Positions 44,689-53,430 of a DNA stretch of 64,000 nucleotides are shown here, piece after piece. Origin of the DNA: CAWDPQ01 sp049642465 (GTDB taxonomy: Bacteria > Acidobacteriota > Vicinamibacteria > Vicinamibacterales > 2-12-FULL-66-21); contig JBAROV010000091.1 in assembly GCA_049642465.1 (NCBI GenBank), positions 33,489 through 97,488 of the forward strand, in the 5' to 3' direction. Below the pieces are notes generated by a model that was given only the letters and a program-made list of their open reading frames with translations, was not told the DNA's origin and did no database searches. The translations under genes and the position numbers were made by a program. Position 1 is the stretch's first letter, and each line of letters begins with the position of its first letter.

Positions 44689-45256
44689 AGCCGTCGGTGA
44701 AATATCCGGCCTGAAGCGAACCCCTTCCGGGATTCGCTTGGGGGTCCACACCGCGCTTGGCGCCGAACTGTTGCCTGGTGACAGCATTGCGATTAACGGA
44801 GTGTGCCTGACCGTGGTTTCGGCCGATCGCACAGGCATCCACGCGGATGTTTCACCAGAGACCGCGCGGGTCACCACGCTCGGGTCCGCAAAGCGAGGCG
44901 CGATGGTGAATCTCGAGCGACCACTCCGAGCGGACTCACGGCTGGGCGGACATTTCGTGCAAGGGCATGTGGATGCGGCGGTTCCGGTTGAGGAAATTCG
45001 ACGGGACGGCGACTCGCACTGGATGACCGTGCGTTTTCCGCCGGAGCTTGCCACGTATATCGTGCGAAAGGGATCGATTGCAGTCAACGGCGTGAGCCTC
45101 ACCGTCGCTGGCGTGGACCAGCAGCGGTTTGACGTGCAAATCATCCCGTTCACGTGGACGCACACGAACTTTCACACGCTGAAGGCGCGCGAGGCCGTCA
45201 ATCTCGAGTGCGACGTGCTGGCCAAGTACGTGGCGCGGGCGCTTGGCAGGGAGTAG
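44669..45256 (+). CDS. ribE: Riboflavin synthase, alpha subunit
   Basis: This 195-residue enzyme makes riboflavin from two lumazine molecules. It has the duplicated barrel: MFTGLVEAVGEI and DSIAINGVCLTV in the first half, LGGHFVQGHVD and GSIAVNGVSLTVAGV in the second. It overlaps the end of ribD by 20 bases and precedes ribBA by 15, a clear operon. Confidence 0.96.
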   Translation: MFTGLVEAVGEISGLKRTPSGIRLGVHTALGAELLPGDSIAINGVCLTVVSADRTGIHADVSPETARVTTLGSAKRGAMVNLERPLRADSRLGGHFVQGHVDAAVPVEEIRRDGDSHWMTVRFPPELATYIVRKGSIAVNGVSLTVAGVDQQRFDVQIIPFTWTHTNFHTLKAREAVNLECDVLAKYVARALGRE

Positions 45257-45271
45257 GGGAGTAACACGGGC

Positions 45272-46501
45272 ATGGCAAAAACCGGCCGTCGCAGAAGCTC
45301 GCCGTTTGCGCCGATCGAAGAGGCCGTCGAGGCCATCCGCGATGGTCAGATGATCATTGTCGTTGACGACGAGGATCGCGAAAACGAAGGCGATTTGACG
45401 ATTGCGGCCGAGAAAATCACACCAGCCGCCGTCAATTTCATGGCGAAGTACGGCCGCGGGCTCATCTGTGTGCCGATGACGGCCGAACGTCTCGCCGAAC
45501 TCGAGATCCCGCAGATGGTGCCGCAGAACACCGCACGGTTCGACACCGCTTTCTGCGTCTCCGTGGAAGCCAAGCACGTCACGAGCACGGGCATCTCGGC
45601 AAGCGATCGCGCCGCTACCGTACTCGCGCTAATCGATTCGGCGACGCGTCCAACCGATCTCGCGCGACCCGGTCACATGTTTCCGTTGAAGGCTCGCACC
45701 GGCGGCGTGCTGGTCCGCACCGGCCAGACGGAGGCTGCGGTGGACCTCTCGCGGATCGCGGGCCTGTACCCGGCGGGCGTCATCTGCGAAATCATGAACG
45801 ACGACGGCACCATGGCGCGCGTGCCGGAGCTGACGAAGTTCGCGAAGCGGCACAGGCTGCTGATGATCACCATTGCCGATTTGATCCAGTACCGAATGCG
45901 GACGGAGGCACTCATCCGACGCGTCGCGAGTGCGTCGCTGCCAACCGATCACGGCGACTTCCGCGTGTTTGCGTACGAGAGCGTGATCGATCGCGAGACC
46001 CACATTGCCATGGTCAAGGGCGATCTCGGTACGGGCGAAAACGTTCTGGTGCGGGTGCATTCGCGGTGCCTCACCGGCGACGTGTTCCACTCGGCGCGCT
46101 GCGACTGCGGCCCGCAACTCGAAGCAGCGATGACGCGGATTGCTGAAGAAGGTCGTGGTGTCCTTCTCTACCTGAACCAGGAAGGCCGCGGGATCGGCCT
46201 GTCGAACAAGATTCGCGCGTACGAGTTGCAGGACCAGGGACTCGACACGGTCGAAGCGAACGTCCGGCTCGGGTTCAAACCCGATCAGCGTGATTACGGA
46301 ATCGGCGTGCAGATTCTCAAGGACCTCGGGGTAACGTCGATGCGTTTGTTGTCCAACAACCCACGCAAGCTCGTGGGCATCGAGGGTTACAAACTCTCCG
46401 TGGTCGAGTGGCTGCCGCTCGAGATCCCGCCCTCCCGGCACACCCAGGGATACCTCAAGACGAAGAAGGAAAAGCTCGGCCACAAGCTGACCGGCGTGTG
46501 A
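45272..46501 (+). CDS. ribBA: Bifunctional 3,4-dihydroxy-2-butanone 4-phosphate synthase / GTP cyclohydrolase II
   Basis: This 409-residue fusion supplies both riboflavin precursors. The N-terminal RibB part has VVDDEDRENEGDLTIAAE and GHMFPLKARTGGVLVRTGQ; the C-terminal RibA part has RVHSRCLTGDVFHSARCDCG (zinc cysteines) and LLYLNQEGRGIGL. GGGGAG lies before the ATG. The usual next gene, ribH (lumazine synthase), is not here. Confidence 0.97.
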   Translation: MAKTGRRRSSPFAPIEEAVEAIRDGQMIIVVDDEDRENEGDLTIAAEKITPAAVNFMAKYGRGLICVPMTAERLAELEIPQMVPQNTARFDTAFCVSVEAKHVTSTGISASDRAATVLALIDSATRPTDLARPGHMFPLKARTGGVLVRTGQTEAAVDLSRIAGLYPAGVICEIMNDDGTMARVPELTKFAKRHRLLMITIADLIQYRMRTEALIRRVASASLPTDHGDFRVFAYESVIDRETHIAMVKGDLGTGENVLVRVHSRCLTGDVFHSARCDCGPQLEAAMTRIAEEGRGVLLYLNQEGRGIGLSNKIRAYELQDQGLDTVEANVRLGFKPDQRDYGIGVQILKDLGVTSMRLLSNNPRKLVGIEGYKLSVVEWLPLEIPPSRHTQGYLKTKKEKLGHKLTGV

Positions 46502-46513
46502 GCCGCGACGGAG

Positions 46514-46903
46514 ATGCCCCTGCTGCTCTTCGACGGCGTCTGCAATCTCTGCAACGCCGTTGTGCGCTTCATCATTCCGCGCGACCCGCAGGGGCAGTTT
46601 CAATTTGCCCCGCTGACGTCCGAAGCTGCCGCACGTGCGCTCGCCTCGGTTCCGCTGGCAGAGCGTCCCGACAGCGTGGTGCTCATCGACGAAGGACGGG
46701 TCTTTACCCGGTCGGAGGCCGCCCTGCGGATTTTTCGCCGGCTCAAATTCCCATGGCCGCTCGCCTACGGCTTGATCCTGCTGCCCCGGGCCCTCCGCGA
46801 CTGGGGTTACGATGCCATGGCGCGCCGTCGCTATCGCTGGTTTGGGCGACAGGACGAGTGCATGATCCCCAGCCCATCCATTCGTCATCGCTTCCTCGAA
46901 TGA
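46514..46903 (+). CDS. DUF393 thiol-disulfide oxidoreductase-like protein
   Basis: This 129-residue protein has the DUF393 signature with a redox-type motif near the N-terminus (LLFDGVCNLCNAVVRFIIPR, CxxC at residues 10-13), then FQFAPLTSE, a hydrophobic helix region around LPRALRDWGYD and the final RYRWFGRQDECMIPSP. Its physiological role is unknown. GGAG directly precedes ATG 46514. It occupies the place where ribH would be expected. Confidence 0.88.
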   Translation: MPLLLFDGVCNLCNAVVRFIIPRDPQGQFQFAPLTSEAAARALASVPLAERPDSVVLIDEGRVFTRSEAALRIFRRLKFPWPLAYGLILLPRALRDWGYDAMARRRYRWFGRQDECMIPSPSIRHRFLE

Positions 46904-46914
46904 CGCCCGGCCGT

Positions 46915-46943
46915 TTGTCAAACCCTGACGCGTCTGTTACGAT
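46915..46943 (+). promoter_or_regulatory. Sigma-70-type promoter of ffh and the downstream ribosomal genes
   Basis: TTGTCA (46915-46920) and TACGAT (46938-46943) are 17 bases apart. Predicted initiation is near 46950, leaving a leader of about 32 bases before ffh. Confidence 0.7.
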
Positions 46944-46981
46944 AAGCGTTTGCGCAAGAGACGGTTAGGACCTCTTTAGGC

Positions 46982-48340
46982 ATGTTTGAATCCCTCAGCG
47001 ACCGCTTACAGGGCGTCTTCCGTTCGCTCAGGGGCGAAGCCCGTCTCACGGAACAGACCGTTGAGGCCGCGCTGCGCGAAATTCGCATGGCGCTGCTCGA
47101 GGCGGACGTCAACTTCAAGGTCGTCAAGGCGTTCATCGATCGTGTCCGCGATCGTGCCGTAGACCAGGAGGTCCTGAAGAGTCTGACTCCGGCGCAGCAA
47201 GTCGTCCGGATCGTCCGCGACGAAATGCTTGCGTTGTTCGGGGACACGCAAGGAGGGCTTCCTCCCTCGACCGCGCGCCCGCGCGTCATTTTGCTGCTCG
47301 GTCTCCAGGGATCCGGCAAGACGACGACGTCCGGCAAACTGGGACGGTGGCTGACGAAACAGGGGCGGCATCCGCTCCTCGTTTCCACCGACGTGCGCCG
47401 CCCAGCCGCAATCGAGCAGTTGAACGTCGTCGGTAAGCAGGCGGGCGTCAAAGTCTACGACCCCGCAGGTGAAAGGGATCCGGTACGCCGCGCGAACGGT
47501 GCGATGAGCGAAGCCAGGAACAGCGGCTTCGATGTGGTGATCGTGGACACCGCGGGTCGGTTGCACATCGACGATGAGTTGATGGACGAACTGCAGTCGA
47601 TCAAGACCGCGGTTCAGCCGAGCGACCTGCTCTACGTGGCCGACGCCATGACGGGGCAGGATGCCATCAAGAGCGCGGGCGAATTCAATCGCCGGGTTGG
47701 CGTGTCCGGCGTCGTGCTCACGAAGATGGACGGCGACGCCCGCGGGGGGGCCGCGCTGTCGGTCGTCGGCGTCGTCGGCGTGCCGATTGCGTTTGTCGGC
47801 AGTGGCGAACGTCTGCAGGATCTGGAACCGTTTCATCCCGACCGCGTGGTGTCGCGCGTGCTCGGCATGGGCGACGTGCTGTCGCTTATCGAGAAGGCGG
47901 AAGAGGCGGTTTCACAGGAAGACGCTGAAAAGCTCGAGCGCAAGATCCGGATGGACGACTTTACGCTCGAGGACTTCCGCGATCAGCTGCGAACGATCAA
48001 GAAAATGGGCCCGGTCGAGCAGATTCTCGGCATGTTGCCGGGAATGGGCAACCTGAAGGAACTCGCCGCCAATCGCGAGAACGTGGACGACAAACAGCTC
48101 GCGCGCGTCGAGGCGATGATTAATTCGATGACGCCGAAGGAGCGCCGCAACCATCAGGTCATCAACGGCAGCCGGCGGAAGCGGATCGCGAAGGGAAGCG
48201 GCACGTCGGTCGAAGAGGTCAATCGGCTGCTGAAACAGTTCGTGCAGATGAAGAAGATGTTGAAGCATATCGGCGGGATGGCGGGGCTCGGGAAGAAACG
48301 TGGCGGCCTCGGCATGATGAAGTCATTGATGAACAAATAG
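46982..48340 (+). CDS. ffh: Signal recognition particle protein Ffh
   Basis: This 452-residue protein binds signal sequences and 4.5S RNA. The NG GTPase domain has GLQGSGKTTTSGKL, DVRRPAAIEQL, VDTAGRLHIDDEL and LTKMDGDARGG; the C-terminal M domain includes the RNA-binding segment SRRKRIAKGSGTSVEEVNRL and a Met/Gly-rich end. The order ffh-rpsP-khpA-rimM-trmD-rplS is a widely conserved arrangement. Confidence 0.98.
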   Translation: MFESLSDRLQGVFRSLRGEARLTEQTVEAALREIRMALLEADVNFKVVKAFIDRVRDRAVDQEVLKSLTPAQQVVRIVRDEMLALFGDTQGGLPPSTARPRVILLLGLQGSGKTTTSGKLGRWLTKQGRHPLLVSTDVRRPAAIEQLNVVGKQAGVKVYDPAGERDPVRRANGAMSEARNSGFDVVIVDTAGRLHIDDELMDELQSIKTAVQPSDLLYVADAMTGQDAIKSAGEFNRRVGVSGVVLTKMDGDARGGAALSVVGVVGVPIAFVGSGERLQDLEPFHPDRVVSRVLGMGDVLSLIEKAEEAVSQEDAEKLERKIRMDDFTLEDFRDQLRTIKKMGPVEQILGMLPGMGNLKELAANRENVDDKQLARVEAMINSMTPKERRNHQVINGSRRKRIAKGSGTSVEEVNRLLKQFVQMKKMLKHIGGMAGLGKKRGGLGMMKSLMNK

Positions 48341-48341
48341 G

Positions 48342-48383
48342 CTGGGAACTGGAAACTGGGAACTGGGAACTGGAAACTGGGAG
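48342..48383. repeat. Heptamer tandem array (CTGGGAA/CTGGAAA)
   Basis: Six seven-base units (CTGGGAA, CTGGAAA, CTGGGAA, CTGGGAA, CTGGAAA, CTGGGAG) start one base after the ffh stop and fill the spacer; the last unit supplies the GGGAG before rpsP. Confidence 0.95.
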
Positions 48384-48388
48384 CTGAA

Positions 48389-48658
48389 ATGTTAGCCATT
48401 CGATTGAGACGGACGGGTTCCAAGAAGCGGCCGTATTTCCGCGTCGTCGTGACCGACTCGCGGACCGCGCGCGACAGCAGCTTTGTCGAAGTGCTTGGGT
48501 TCTATAATCCGCGCACCAAGCCGGAGACGCTGACCCTCAAGCGCGACCGGCTCGAGCACTGGCTGAAGAACGGGGCGCGGCCGTCGGACACGATCCGGAC
48601 GTTGGTTTCGCGGATGCCGGCGCAGGCACCTGCCGCGGCGGAGCAGCCCGCGTCGTGA
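48389..48658 (+). CDS. rpsP: 30S ribosomal protein S16
   Basis: This 89-residue S16 has MLAIRLRRTGSKKRPYFRVV, FVEVLGFYNPR and LEHWLKNGARPSDTIRTLV. Its Shine-Dalgarno GGGAG is contributed by the heptamer array upstream. The stop overlaps the khpA start. Confidence 0.98.
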   Translation: MLAIRLRRTGSKKRPYFRVVVTDSRTARDSSFVEVLGFYNPRTKPETLTLKRDRLEHWLKNGARPSDTIRTLVSRMPAQAPAAAEQPAS

Positions 48659-48909
48659 GCCGCGCGCGCGACGTGGTCGAAGTCGTCGCCAGGGCCCTCG
48701 CCGATCGCCCGGAAGCGGTGCGGGTCACCGAGCGTGCTCATCGAGGGCAAACGCTCATCGAGCTTTTCATGGCGCAGGGAGATCTCGGCCGCGTGATCGG
48801 GCGACAGGGAAGAACGGCTGCGGCGTTGCGCACGCTGGTTGCCGCCACCGCCGAACTCGAGGGCACCAAGGCGTCGCTGGAGTTCAGGGACGAGACGCGT
48901 CCGAACTGA
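48655..48909 (+). CDS. khpA: KH-domain RNA-binding protein KhpA
   Basis: This 84-residue single KH domain protein has the GxxG-type loop in GRVIGRQGRTAAALRTLV. Members bind RNA broadly and, with KhpB in some bacteria, affect cell elongation and translation. GTG 48655 overlaps rpsP. This position between rpsP and rimM is conserved. Confidence 0.92.
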   Translation: MSRARDVVEVVARALADRPEAVRVTERAHRGQTLIELFMAQGDLGRVIGRQGRTAAALRTLVAATAELEGTKASLEFRDETRPN

Positions 48910-48915
48910 CGGGCG

Positions 48916-49428
48916 ATGGAAGACCTCCTGCTCGTGGGGCGCGTGGCCCGCGCGCACGGGAACAAAGGCCAGATCATCGTCAATCTCGAGACTGACTTTC
49001 CTGAGGCGCGTTTCAAGGTCGGGACGCAGCTGATCGTCGGGAGCGAGGAGGAGCCGAGAGCGATCGAGGACGTGCGGTTCCATCAGGGCCGACCCGTGCT
49101 GTCTCTTCGCGGGATCGAGACGATGAACGATGCCGAGGCGCTGGCCGGTGCGGAACTGAAGGTCCTCGCGTCCGACGTGCCGCCGCTGCCGACAGGCGTG
49201 TTCTACCATCACGACCTTGTAGGCTGCGAGGTGCGTGATACGAGCGGACGCCGAATCGGCCGAGTGACAGGGGTTGAAGGTTCGCTGGAACGGAGCCGCC
49301 TCGTGGTGGACGGCGATCGCGGTGAAGTGCTGATCCCGCTGGTTGACGAGATTTGCACGCGTGTCGATCCAGCCGAGCAGGTGATCGTCGTGAATCCGCC
49401 GCCAGGCCTCATCGACCTGAACACGTGA
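48916..49428 (+). CDS. rimM: Ribosome maturation factor RimM
   Basis: This 170-residue 16S rRNA processing factor has an N-terminal domain (LLVGRVARAHGNKGQIIVNL) and a C-terminal PRC-barrel domain (FYHHDLVGCEVRDTSGRRIG, LIPLVDEICTRVDP). It binds S19 and assists 30S head assembly. It ends one base before trmD. Confidence 0.95.
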   Translation: MEDLLLVGRVARAHGNKGQIIVNLETDFPEARFKVGTQLIVGSEEEPRAIEDVRFHQGRPVLSLRGIETMNDAEALAGAELKVLASDVPPLPTGVFYHHDLVGCEVRDTSGRRIGRVTGVEGSLERSRLVVDGDRGEVLIPLVDEICTRVDPAEQVIVVNPPPGLIDLNT

Positions 49429-49429
49429 C

Positions 49430-50185
49430 GTGAAGATCGACATTGTCACCATCTTTCCGAAGATGGTGCAGGCGCCGCTCGCAGAAGGCATCGTCGGGCG
49501 GGCGATCGCCGGCGGTGTGATCGACCTTCGCATTCACGACCTTCGGGATTACGCCGCCGATCGTCATCGCGTGGTAGACGACGTTCCGTTCGGCGGTGGG
49601 CCGGGGATGGTGCTGAAGCCGGAGCCGCTCTTTCGCGCGGTTGACGCCATTCGCCGAGAACGCGGATTACCGGCTGCGATCGTCCTGACCTCTCCGGACG
49701 GCAGGCGGTTCGATCACACGCAGGCGCTGCGCTTGAGCCGGCTGGAACACTTGGTGGTCTTGTGCGGCCGCTACGAGGGAGTAGACGAGCGCGTGCGGGC
49801 GAATCTAGCCAGCGAGGAGATCTCGATCGGCGATTATGTGTTGTCGGGCGGTGAGATCCCGGCCCTCGTCATTGTCGATGCCGTCGTCAGGCTGGTGCCC
49901 GGGGTCGTTGGCGATGAAAACTCGGTGGCGCGCGACACGTTCGCCAGGGGACTGCTGGACTTCCCGCAGTTTACGCGCCCCGCGGAATTCCGGGGGATGG
50001 GCGTGCCGGCGGTGCTGTTGTCGGGCCATCATGCGGAGATTGAGAACTGGCGGAGGCGCGAAGCAGTGAAACGGACACTGGAGCGCCGGCCGGAGCTGCT
50101 GGCCGACGCGCCGTCGCTCGATCCGGCTGACCGCCGGATCCTGAACGAATTACTCGGATTACGTGAGAAGGGAGAAGAGTCATGA
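49430..50185 (+). CDS. trmD: tRNA (guanine-N1)-methyltransferase
   Basis: This 251-residue knotted methyltransferase makes m1G37 in tRNA. Signatures are MKIDIVTIFPKM, DDVPFGGGPGMVLKPEPLF, LCGRYEGVDERV and the knot segment SIGDYVLSGGEIPALV. GTG start. Its end overlaps the rplS start. Confidence 0.97.
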   Translation: MKIDIVTIFPKMVQAPLAEGIVGRAIAGGVIDLRIHDLRDYAADRHRVVDDVPFGGGPGMVLKPEPLFRAVDAIRRERGLPAAIVLTSPDGRRFDHTQALRLSRLEHLVVLCGRYEGVDERVRANLASEEISIGDYVLSGGEIPALVIVDAVVRLVPGVVGDENSVARDTFARGLLDFPQFTRPAEFRGMGVPAVLLSGHHAEIENWRRREAVKRTLERRPELLADAPSLDPADRRILNELLGLREKGEES

Positions 50186-50526
50186 CTGCCGTAGAGACCG
50201 TCGAGCGCGGACACCTGACCGAGCGCCCGGCGATCAAGCCGGGGGACACCGTGCGCGTGCACGTGAAGGTGCGCGAGGGCGATAAGGAACGCATCCAGGT
50301 GTTCGAAGGCATGGTGATTGGAATGCACCGCGGCGGCGCGCGAGCAACGTTCACCGTCCGGAAGGTGTCGTTCGGCCAGGGCGTCGAGCGCATCTTTCCG
50401 CTGCACTCGCCGATCATCGACAAGATTGACGTGTTGCGGACGGCGCGCGTGAGGCGTGCCAAGCTGTATTTCCTGCGCGACCTGAAGGGCAAGGCGGCGC
50501 GGATGAAAGAACAGAAGAAAGTGTGA
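50182..50526 (+). CDS. rplS: 50S ribosomal protein L19
   Basis: This 114-residue L19 has KPGDTVRVHVKVREGDKERI, QVFEGMVIGMHRGGARATFT and RRAKLYFLRDLKGKAARMKE. The ATG overlaps the trmD stop, and its stop overlaps the rnhB GTG. Confidence 0.98.
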   Translation: MTAVETVERGHLTERPAIKPGDTVRVHVKVREGDKERIQVFEGMVIGMHRGGARATFTVRKVSFGQGVERIFPLHSPIIDKIDVLRTARVRRAKLYFLRDLKGKAARMKEQKKV

Positions 50527-51173
50527 AGGTCCGCGCTTTCCGAACGCTCGAGAACGCAATCCGCCGTATGGGCTTCAACACTGTGGCGGGCGTGGACGAG
50601 GTCGGGCGCGGATGCCTCGCAGGGCCGGTCGTGGCGGCGGCCGTCGTCCTCAATCCCAACCGATACGTGCCGCGCGTCTGCGATTCCAAAACGGTCACCG
50701 CGCTCGAACGAGTGCGGCTGTACGAGCGAATCACGCGCACCGCCGTCGCATGGGGCGTCGCCGCGGCCGAGCCCGAGGAAATCGATCGCATCAACATCCA
50801 CCAGGCATCGCTGCGCGCCATGCAGCGCGCCGTGCTCGGGCTTGCGCCGATGCCCGATTTCGTGCTGGTTGACGCCTTCCGGATACCTGACCTCCTGATG
50901 GCGCAGCGTGCCGTCATCCATGGCGATTCCCGCTGCACCGCCATTGCGGCCGCGTCAATCGTCGCCAAGGTGACACGCGACAAACTGATGCAGGACCTCC
51001 ACGAACGTGACCCCAGGTACGGGTTCGATCGGCACAAGGGGTACGCGACACAGGAGCATCTGCACGCGGTTGCGCAATTCGGCTACTCCGAAGCCCACCG
51101 GCGCTCATTCCGTCCGCCCTCGCTGTTTGATAAAATTGATGGCCCACAGCTCTCAGCTCCCCGGCTGGAGTAA
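50523..51173 (+). CDS. rnhB: Ribonuclease HII
   Basis: This 216-residue enzyme removes ribonucleotides from DNA and RNA-DNA hybrids. The catalytic Asp/Glu are in GVDEVGRGCLAGPVV, followed by DSKTVT, VLVDAFRIPD and the last Asp region in VTRDKLMQDLHERDPRYGF. GTG 50523 adds a short N-terminal stretch before the conserved domain; the exact start is less certain than the product. Confidence 0.96.
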   Translation: MKVRAFRTLENAIRRMGFNTVAGVDEVGRGCLAGPVVAAAVVLNPNRYVPRVCDSKTVTALERVRLYERITRTAVAWGVAAAEPEEIDRINIHQASLRAMQRAVLGLAPMPDFVLVDAFRIPDLLMAQRAVIHGDSRCTAIAAASIVAKVTRDKLMQDLHERDPRYGFDRHKGYATQEHLHAVAQFGYSEAHRRSFRPPSLFDKIDGPQLSAPRLE

Positions 51174-51178
51174 TCCTC

Positions 51179-53152
51179 TTGGCACTCGATCGCGAAGACA
51201 CGCTGAAGAAGGCGGAAAAGCTCCTCCGCCAAGGGCGGCTCGATGGCGCAATTGCGGAGTACGTCCGCATCGTCGACGAGTACCCGCGCGACTGGAACTC
51301 GGCGAATGCCCTTGGGGATCTTTACGCGCGCGGCGGGCAGACCGACAAGGCCGCCGAGCAGTACTCGCGTATCGCAGAACACCTGATGGAGGAAGGGTTC
51401 TACCCGAAGGCTGCCGCGCTCTACAAGAAGCTGCTCAGGGTCAATCCTGACGACGAAAACACGCAGTATCAGCTTGGAGAGATCTCGTCGAAACAGGGTC
51501 TCCTTCTCGACGCGAAGGGCTACTTCAATGCCGTCGCCGCGAAGCGCCGCGCACGCGGCGATCGCGCCGGGACTGCTGAAATCGTTATCCGCCTCGGAAC
51601 GCTGGATCCGTCAGACATCGAGGCGCGAATGGCCGCGGCGAGCATGGTCGCGGAGATGGGGGACGAGAGCACCGCCGCGCTGCGATTCCGGGAGATTCAT
51701 GACGACTTGCAGGAGAAGGGGCGAGGCGACGAGGCGCTTGCCGCGTTGCGCGAGGCGGTCCGCTTCAACCCCTACGACAAGGACGGTCGCGGTATTCTCG
51801 CGCGTGCGTCCGTTGCGGCGGGCGACCTCGAGGCTGCACGCGGATACCTCGATCGGGAAACGGCCGGCGACGATCCAACTCTTCTCGTCGCGCTCGCGGA
51901 AATCGAACTGCGGCTCGGCAGAATCGACGAAGCTCGCGACATCCTGCCTCAGCTGCTCGCCAACGACAGGGACATGCGTTCCAGGCTGCTGGACCTCTCG
52001 TGGTCACTGACCGGCGTCAACCAGGATGCCGCGTTCGTCAGCGTAGAGGCGGTTACCGACGACTACATCTCCGCCAGGGAGTTCGACGATGCGGCTGCAG
52101 TGCTGCAGGAGTTTGCGACGAGAGTGCCGCGACACGTCCCGGCGCTGCTGAAGCTGATCGAGGTGTCTGTTGACGGAGGACTGCAGACGGCCATGCACGA
52201 AGCGCAGATCCAGCTGGCCGACGCGTATCTCGAGGGTGGGCAGGCACTCGAGGCACGCGTAGTCGCGGAAGATCTCGTCGCGCGCGAGCCGTGGGAAAAG
52301 GCCCATATCGAACGATTCCGTCGAGCTCTCGTGATGCTGCGCGTTCCGGATCCGGATATTCTGATCGCGGAGCGGTTGAATGGCCAGGCGCCGTTCATGG
52401 CCACGGATCCGTTCATTGATTTGAACGATCCGGAGCCACTGACGCCGGCTTATTCGGAAGAGCCGCTGGAGGTCGAGGCCGCTGCTCCTGTTGAACCACC
52501 GCCGGTTCAGGAGGCGGAACTGCCGGCTCCCGAACCAGCGCCGGAACCGAAGCCGGCGGTCGCGGATACTCCGGCCGCAGCACCGGCGACAAAGGCGGCC
52601 AGGGGGCGCAAGGTCAAAACCGTGGCCGCGCCAGCCGCCAGCGGGGAAATCGATCTCACCAGTGCGCTCGGCGGCCTGAAGGACGAGGAACCAGAGCCAC
52701 AGCCGAAGGAAAGGCGCGGCAATCTGGACGAGGTGTTTCAGGATTTTCGTCACGAGGTCTCGAAGCAGAGCGGCGTCGATCAGTCGCTGCAACACATGAC
52801 GATCGCACGCACGTATCTGGAGATGGGTCTCATAGACGAGGCGATCCCGGCACTCCGCACGGCGGCGAAGTCCACGCGCTTGAGATTCGAAGCGGCTTCT
52901 GCGCTCGGACGGCTCTACAAAGAGCGGGGGGATGCGGGCGCGGCGATCGAGTGGCTCGAACGCGCGGCCGAGGCCCCGGCGCCTACGGTGGATGACGGAC
53001 GGGCTCTGCTGTACGATCTGGCAACCACTCTCGAGGAGGCCGGCGAAACGGCTCGGGCTCTGGCGGTGTTTCTCGAGCTCCAAGCCGAGGGGACCGAGTA
53101 TCGTGACGTGGCGGCACGGACAGAACGTCTGGCAGGGATGTCTGGAGGCTGA
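51179..53152 (+). CDS. Large TPR-repeat protein
   Basis: This 657-residue cytoplasmic protein consists of tetratricopeptide-like helical repeats (KAEKLLRQGRLDGAIAEYVR, NALGDLYARGGQTDKAAEQY, AALYKKLLRVNPDDENTQYQ). A Pro/Ala/Glu-rich linker (around residues 420-490) and a second repeat block (ARTYLEMGLIDEAIPALRTA) follow. Such proteins usually scaffold complexes; no partner is evident. TTG 51179 has GGAG eight bases upstream. It is the last large gene of the ffh run. Confidence 0.85.
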   Translation: MALDREDTLKKAEKLLRQGRLDGAIAEYVRIVDEYPRDWNSANALGDLYARGGQTDKAAEQYSRIAEHLMEEGFYPKAAALYKKLLRVNPDDENTQYQLGEISSKQGLLLDAKGYFNAVAAKRRARGDRAGTAEIVIRLGTLDPSDIEARMAAASMVAEMGDESTAALRFREIHDDLQEKGRGDEALAALREAVRFNPYDKDGRGILARASVAAGDLEAARGYLDRETAGDDPTLLVALAEIELRLGRIDEARDILPQLLANDRDMRSRLLDLSWSLTGVNQDAAFVSVEAVTDDYISAREFDDAAAVLQEFATRVPRHVPALLKLIEVSVDGGLQTAMHEAQIQLADAYLEGGQALEARVVAEDLVAREPWEKAHIERFRRALVMLRVPDPDILIAERLNGQAPFMATDPFIDLNDPEPLTPAYSEEPLEVEAAAPVEPPPVQEAELPAPEPAPEPKPAVADTPAAAPATKAARGRKVKTVAAPAASGEIDLTSALGGLKDEEPEPQPKERRGNLDEVFQDFRHEVSKQSGVDQSLQHMTIARTYLEMGLIDEAIPALRTAAKSTRLRFEAASALGRLYKERGDAGAAIEWLERAAEAPAPTVDDGRALLYDLATTLEEAGETARALAVFLELQAEGTEYRDVAARTERLAGMSGG

Positions 53153-53430
53153 TTATCTCGTTTGTCACGCGCCTGCTGCTCGCTGCCTACTTTCTTGAAG
53201 CCGGGTTGGTACTCATCGTGGCTCCCTGGTCGGCGTTCTGGGACCGCAACTTCTTCGTGGCGCGCTTTCCACAGCTGGCTGACTTTTTCAGTAGCCCCGT
53301 CGCACGCGGCGCGGTGTCAGGGATCGGGCTGGTGACAACGCTCGCCGGCCTGGCCGAATTCGGCAGTGCGTTCAACCGGCGATCGCACACGGAATCGACC
53401 GCAGGATCCTCCGTTCAATCCGATCATTAA
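53149..53430 (+). CDS. Small membrane protein, non-standard start
   Basis: This protein of about 93 residues has two or three membrane helices (LLLAAYFLEAGLVLIVAPW; VSGIGLVTTLAGLAEFG). It is not recognised. The first ATG/GTG/TTG in frame is TTG 53206, which cuts the first helix; the frame opens at 53107. GGAGG at 53144-53148 points to a start at CTG 53149 (overlapping the TPR stop as CTGA), ATT 53152 or ATC 53155. Its stop TAA overlaps the next ATG (TAATG), so it is coupled to the ThiE/TenI-like gene. Confidence 0.6.
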   Translation: MIISFVTRLLLAAYFLEAGLVLIVAPWSAFWDRNFFVARFPQLADFFSSPVARGAVSGIGLVTTLAGLAEFGSAFNRRSHTESTAGSSVQSDH

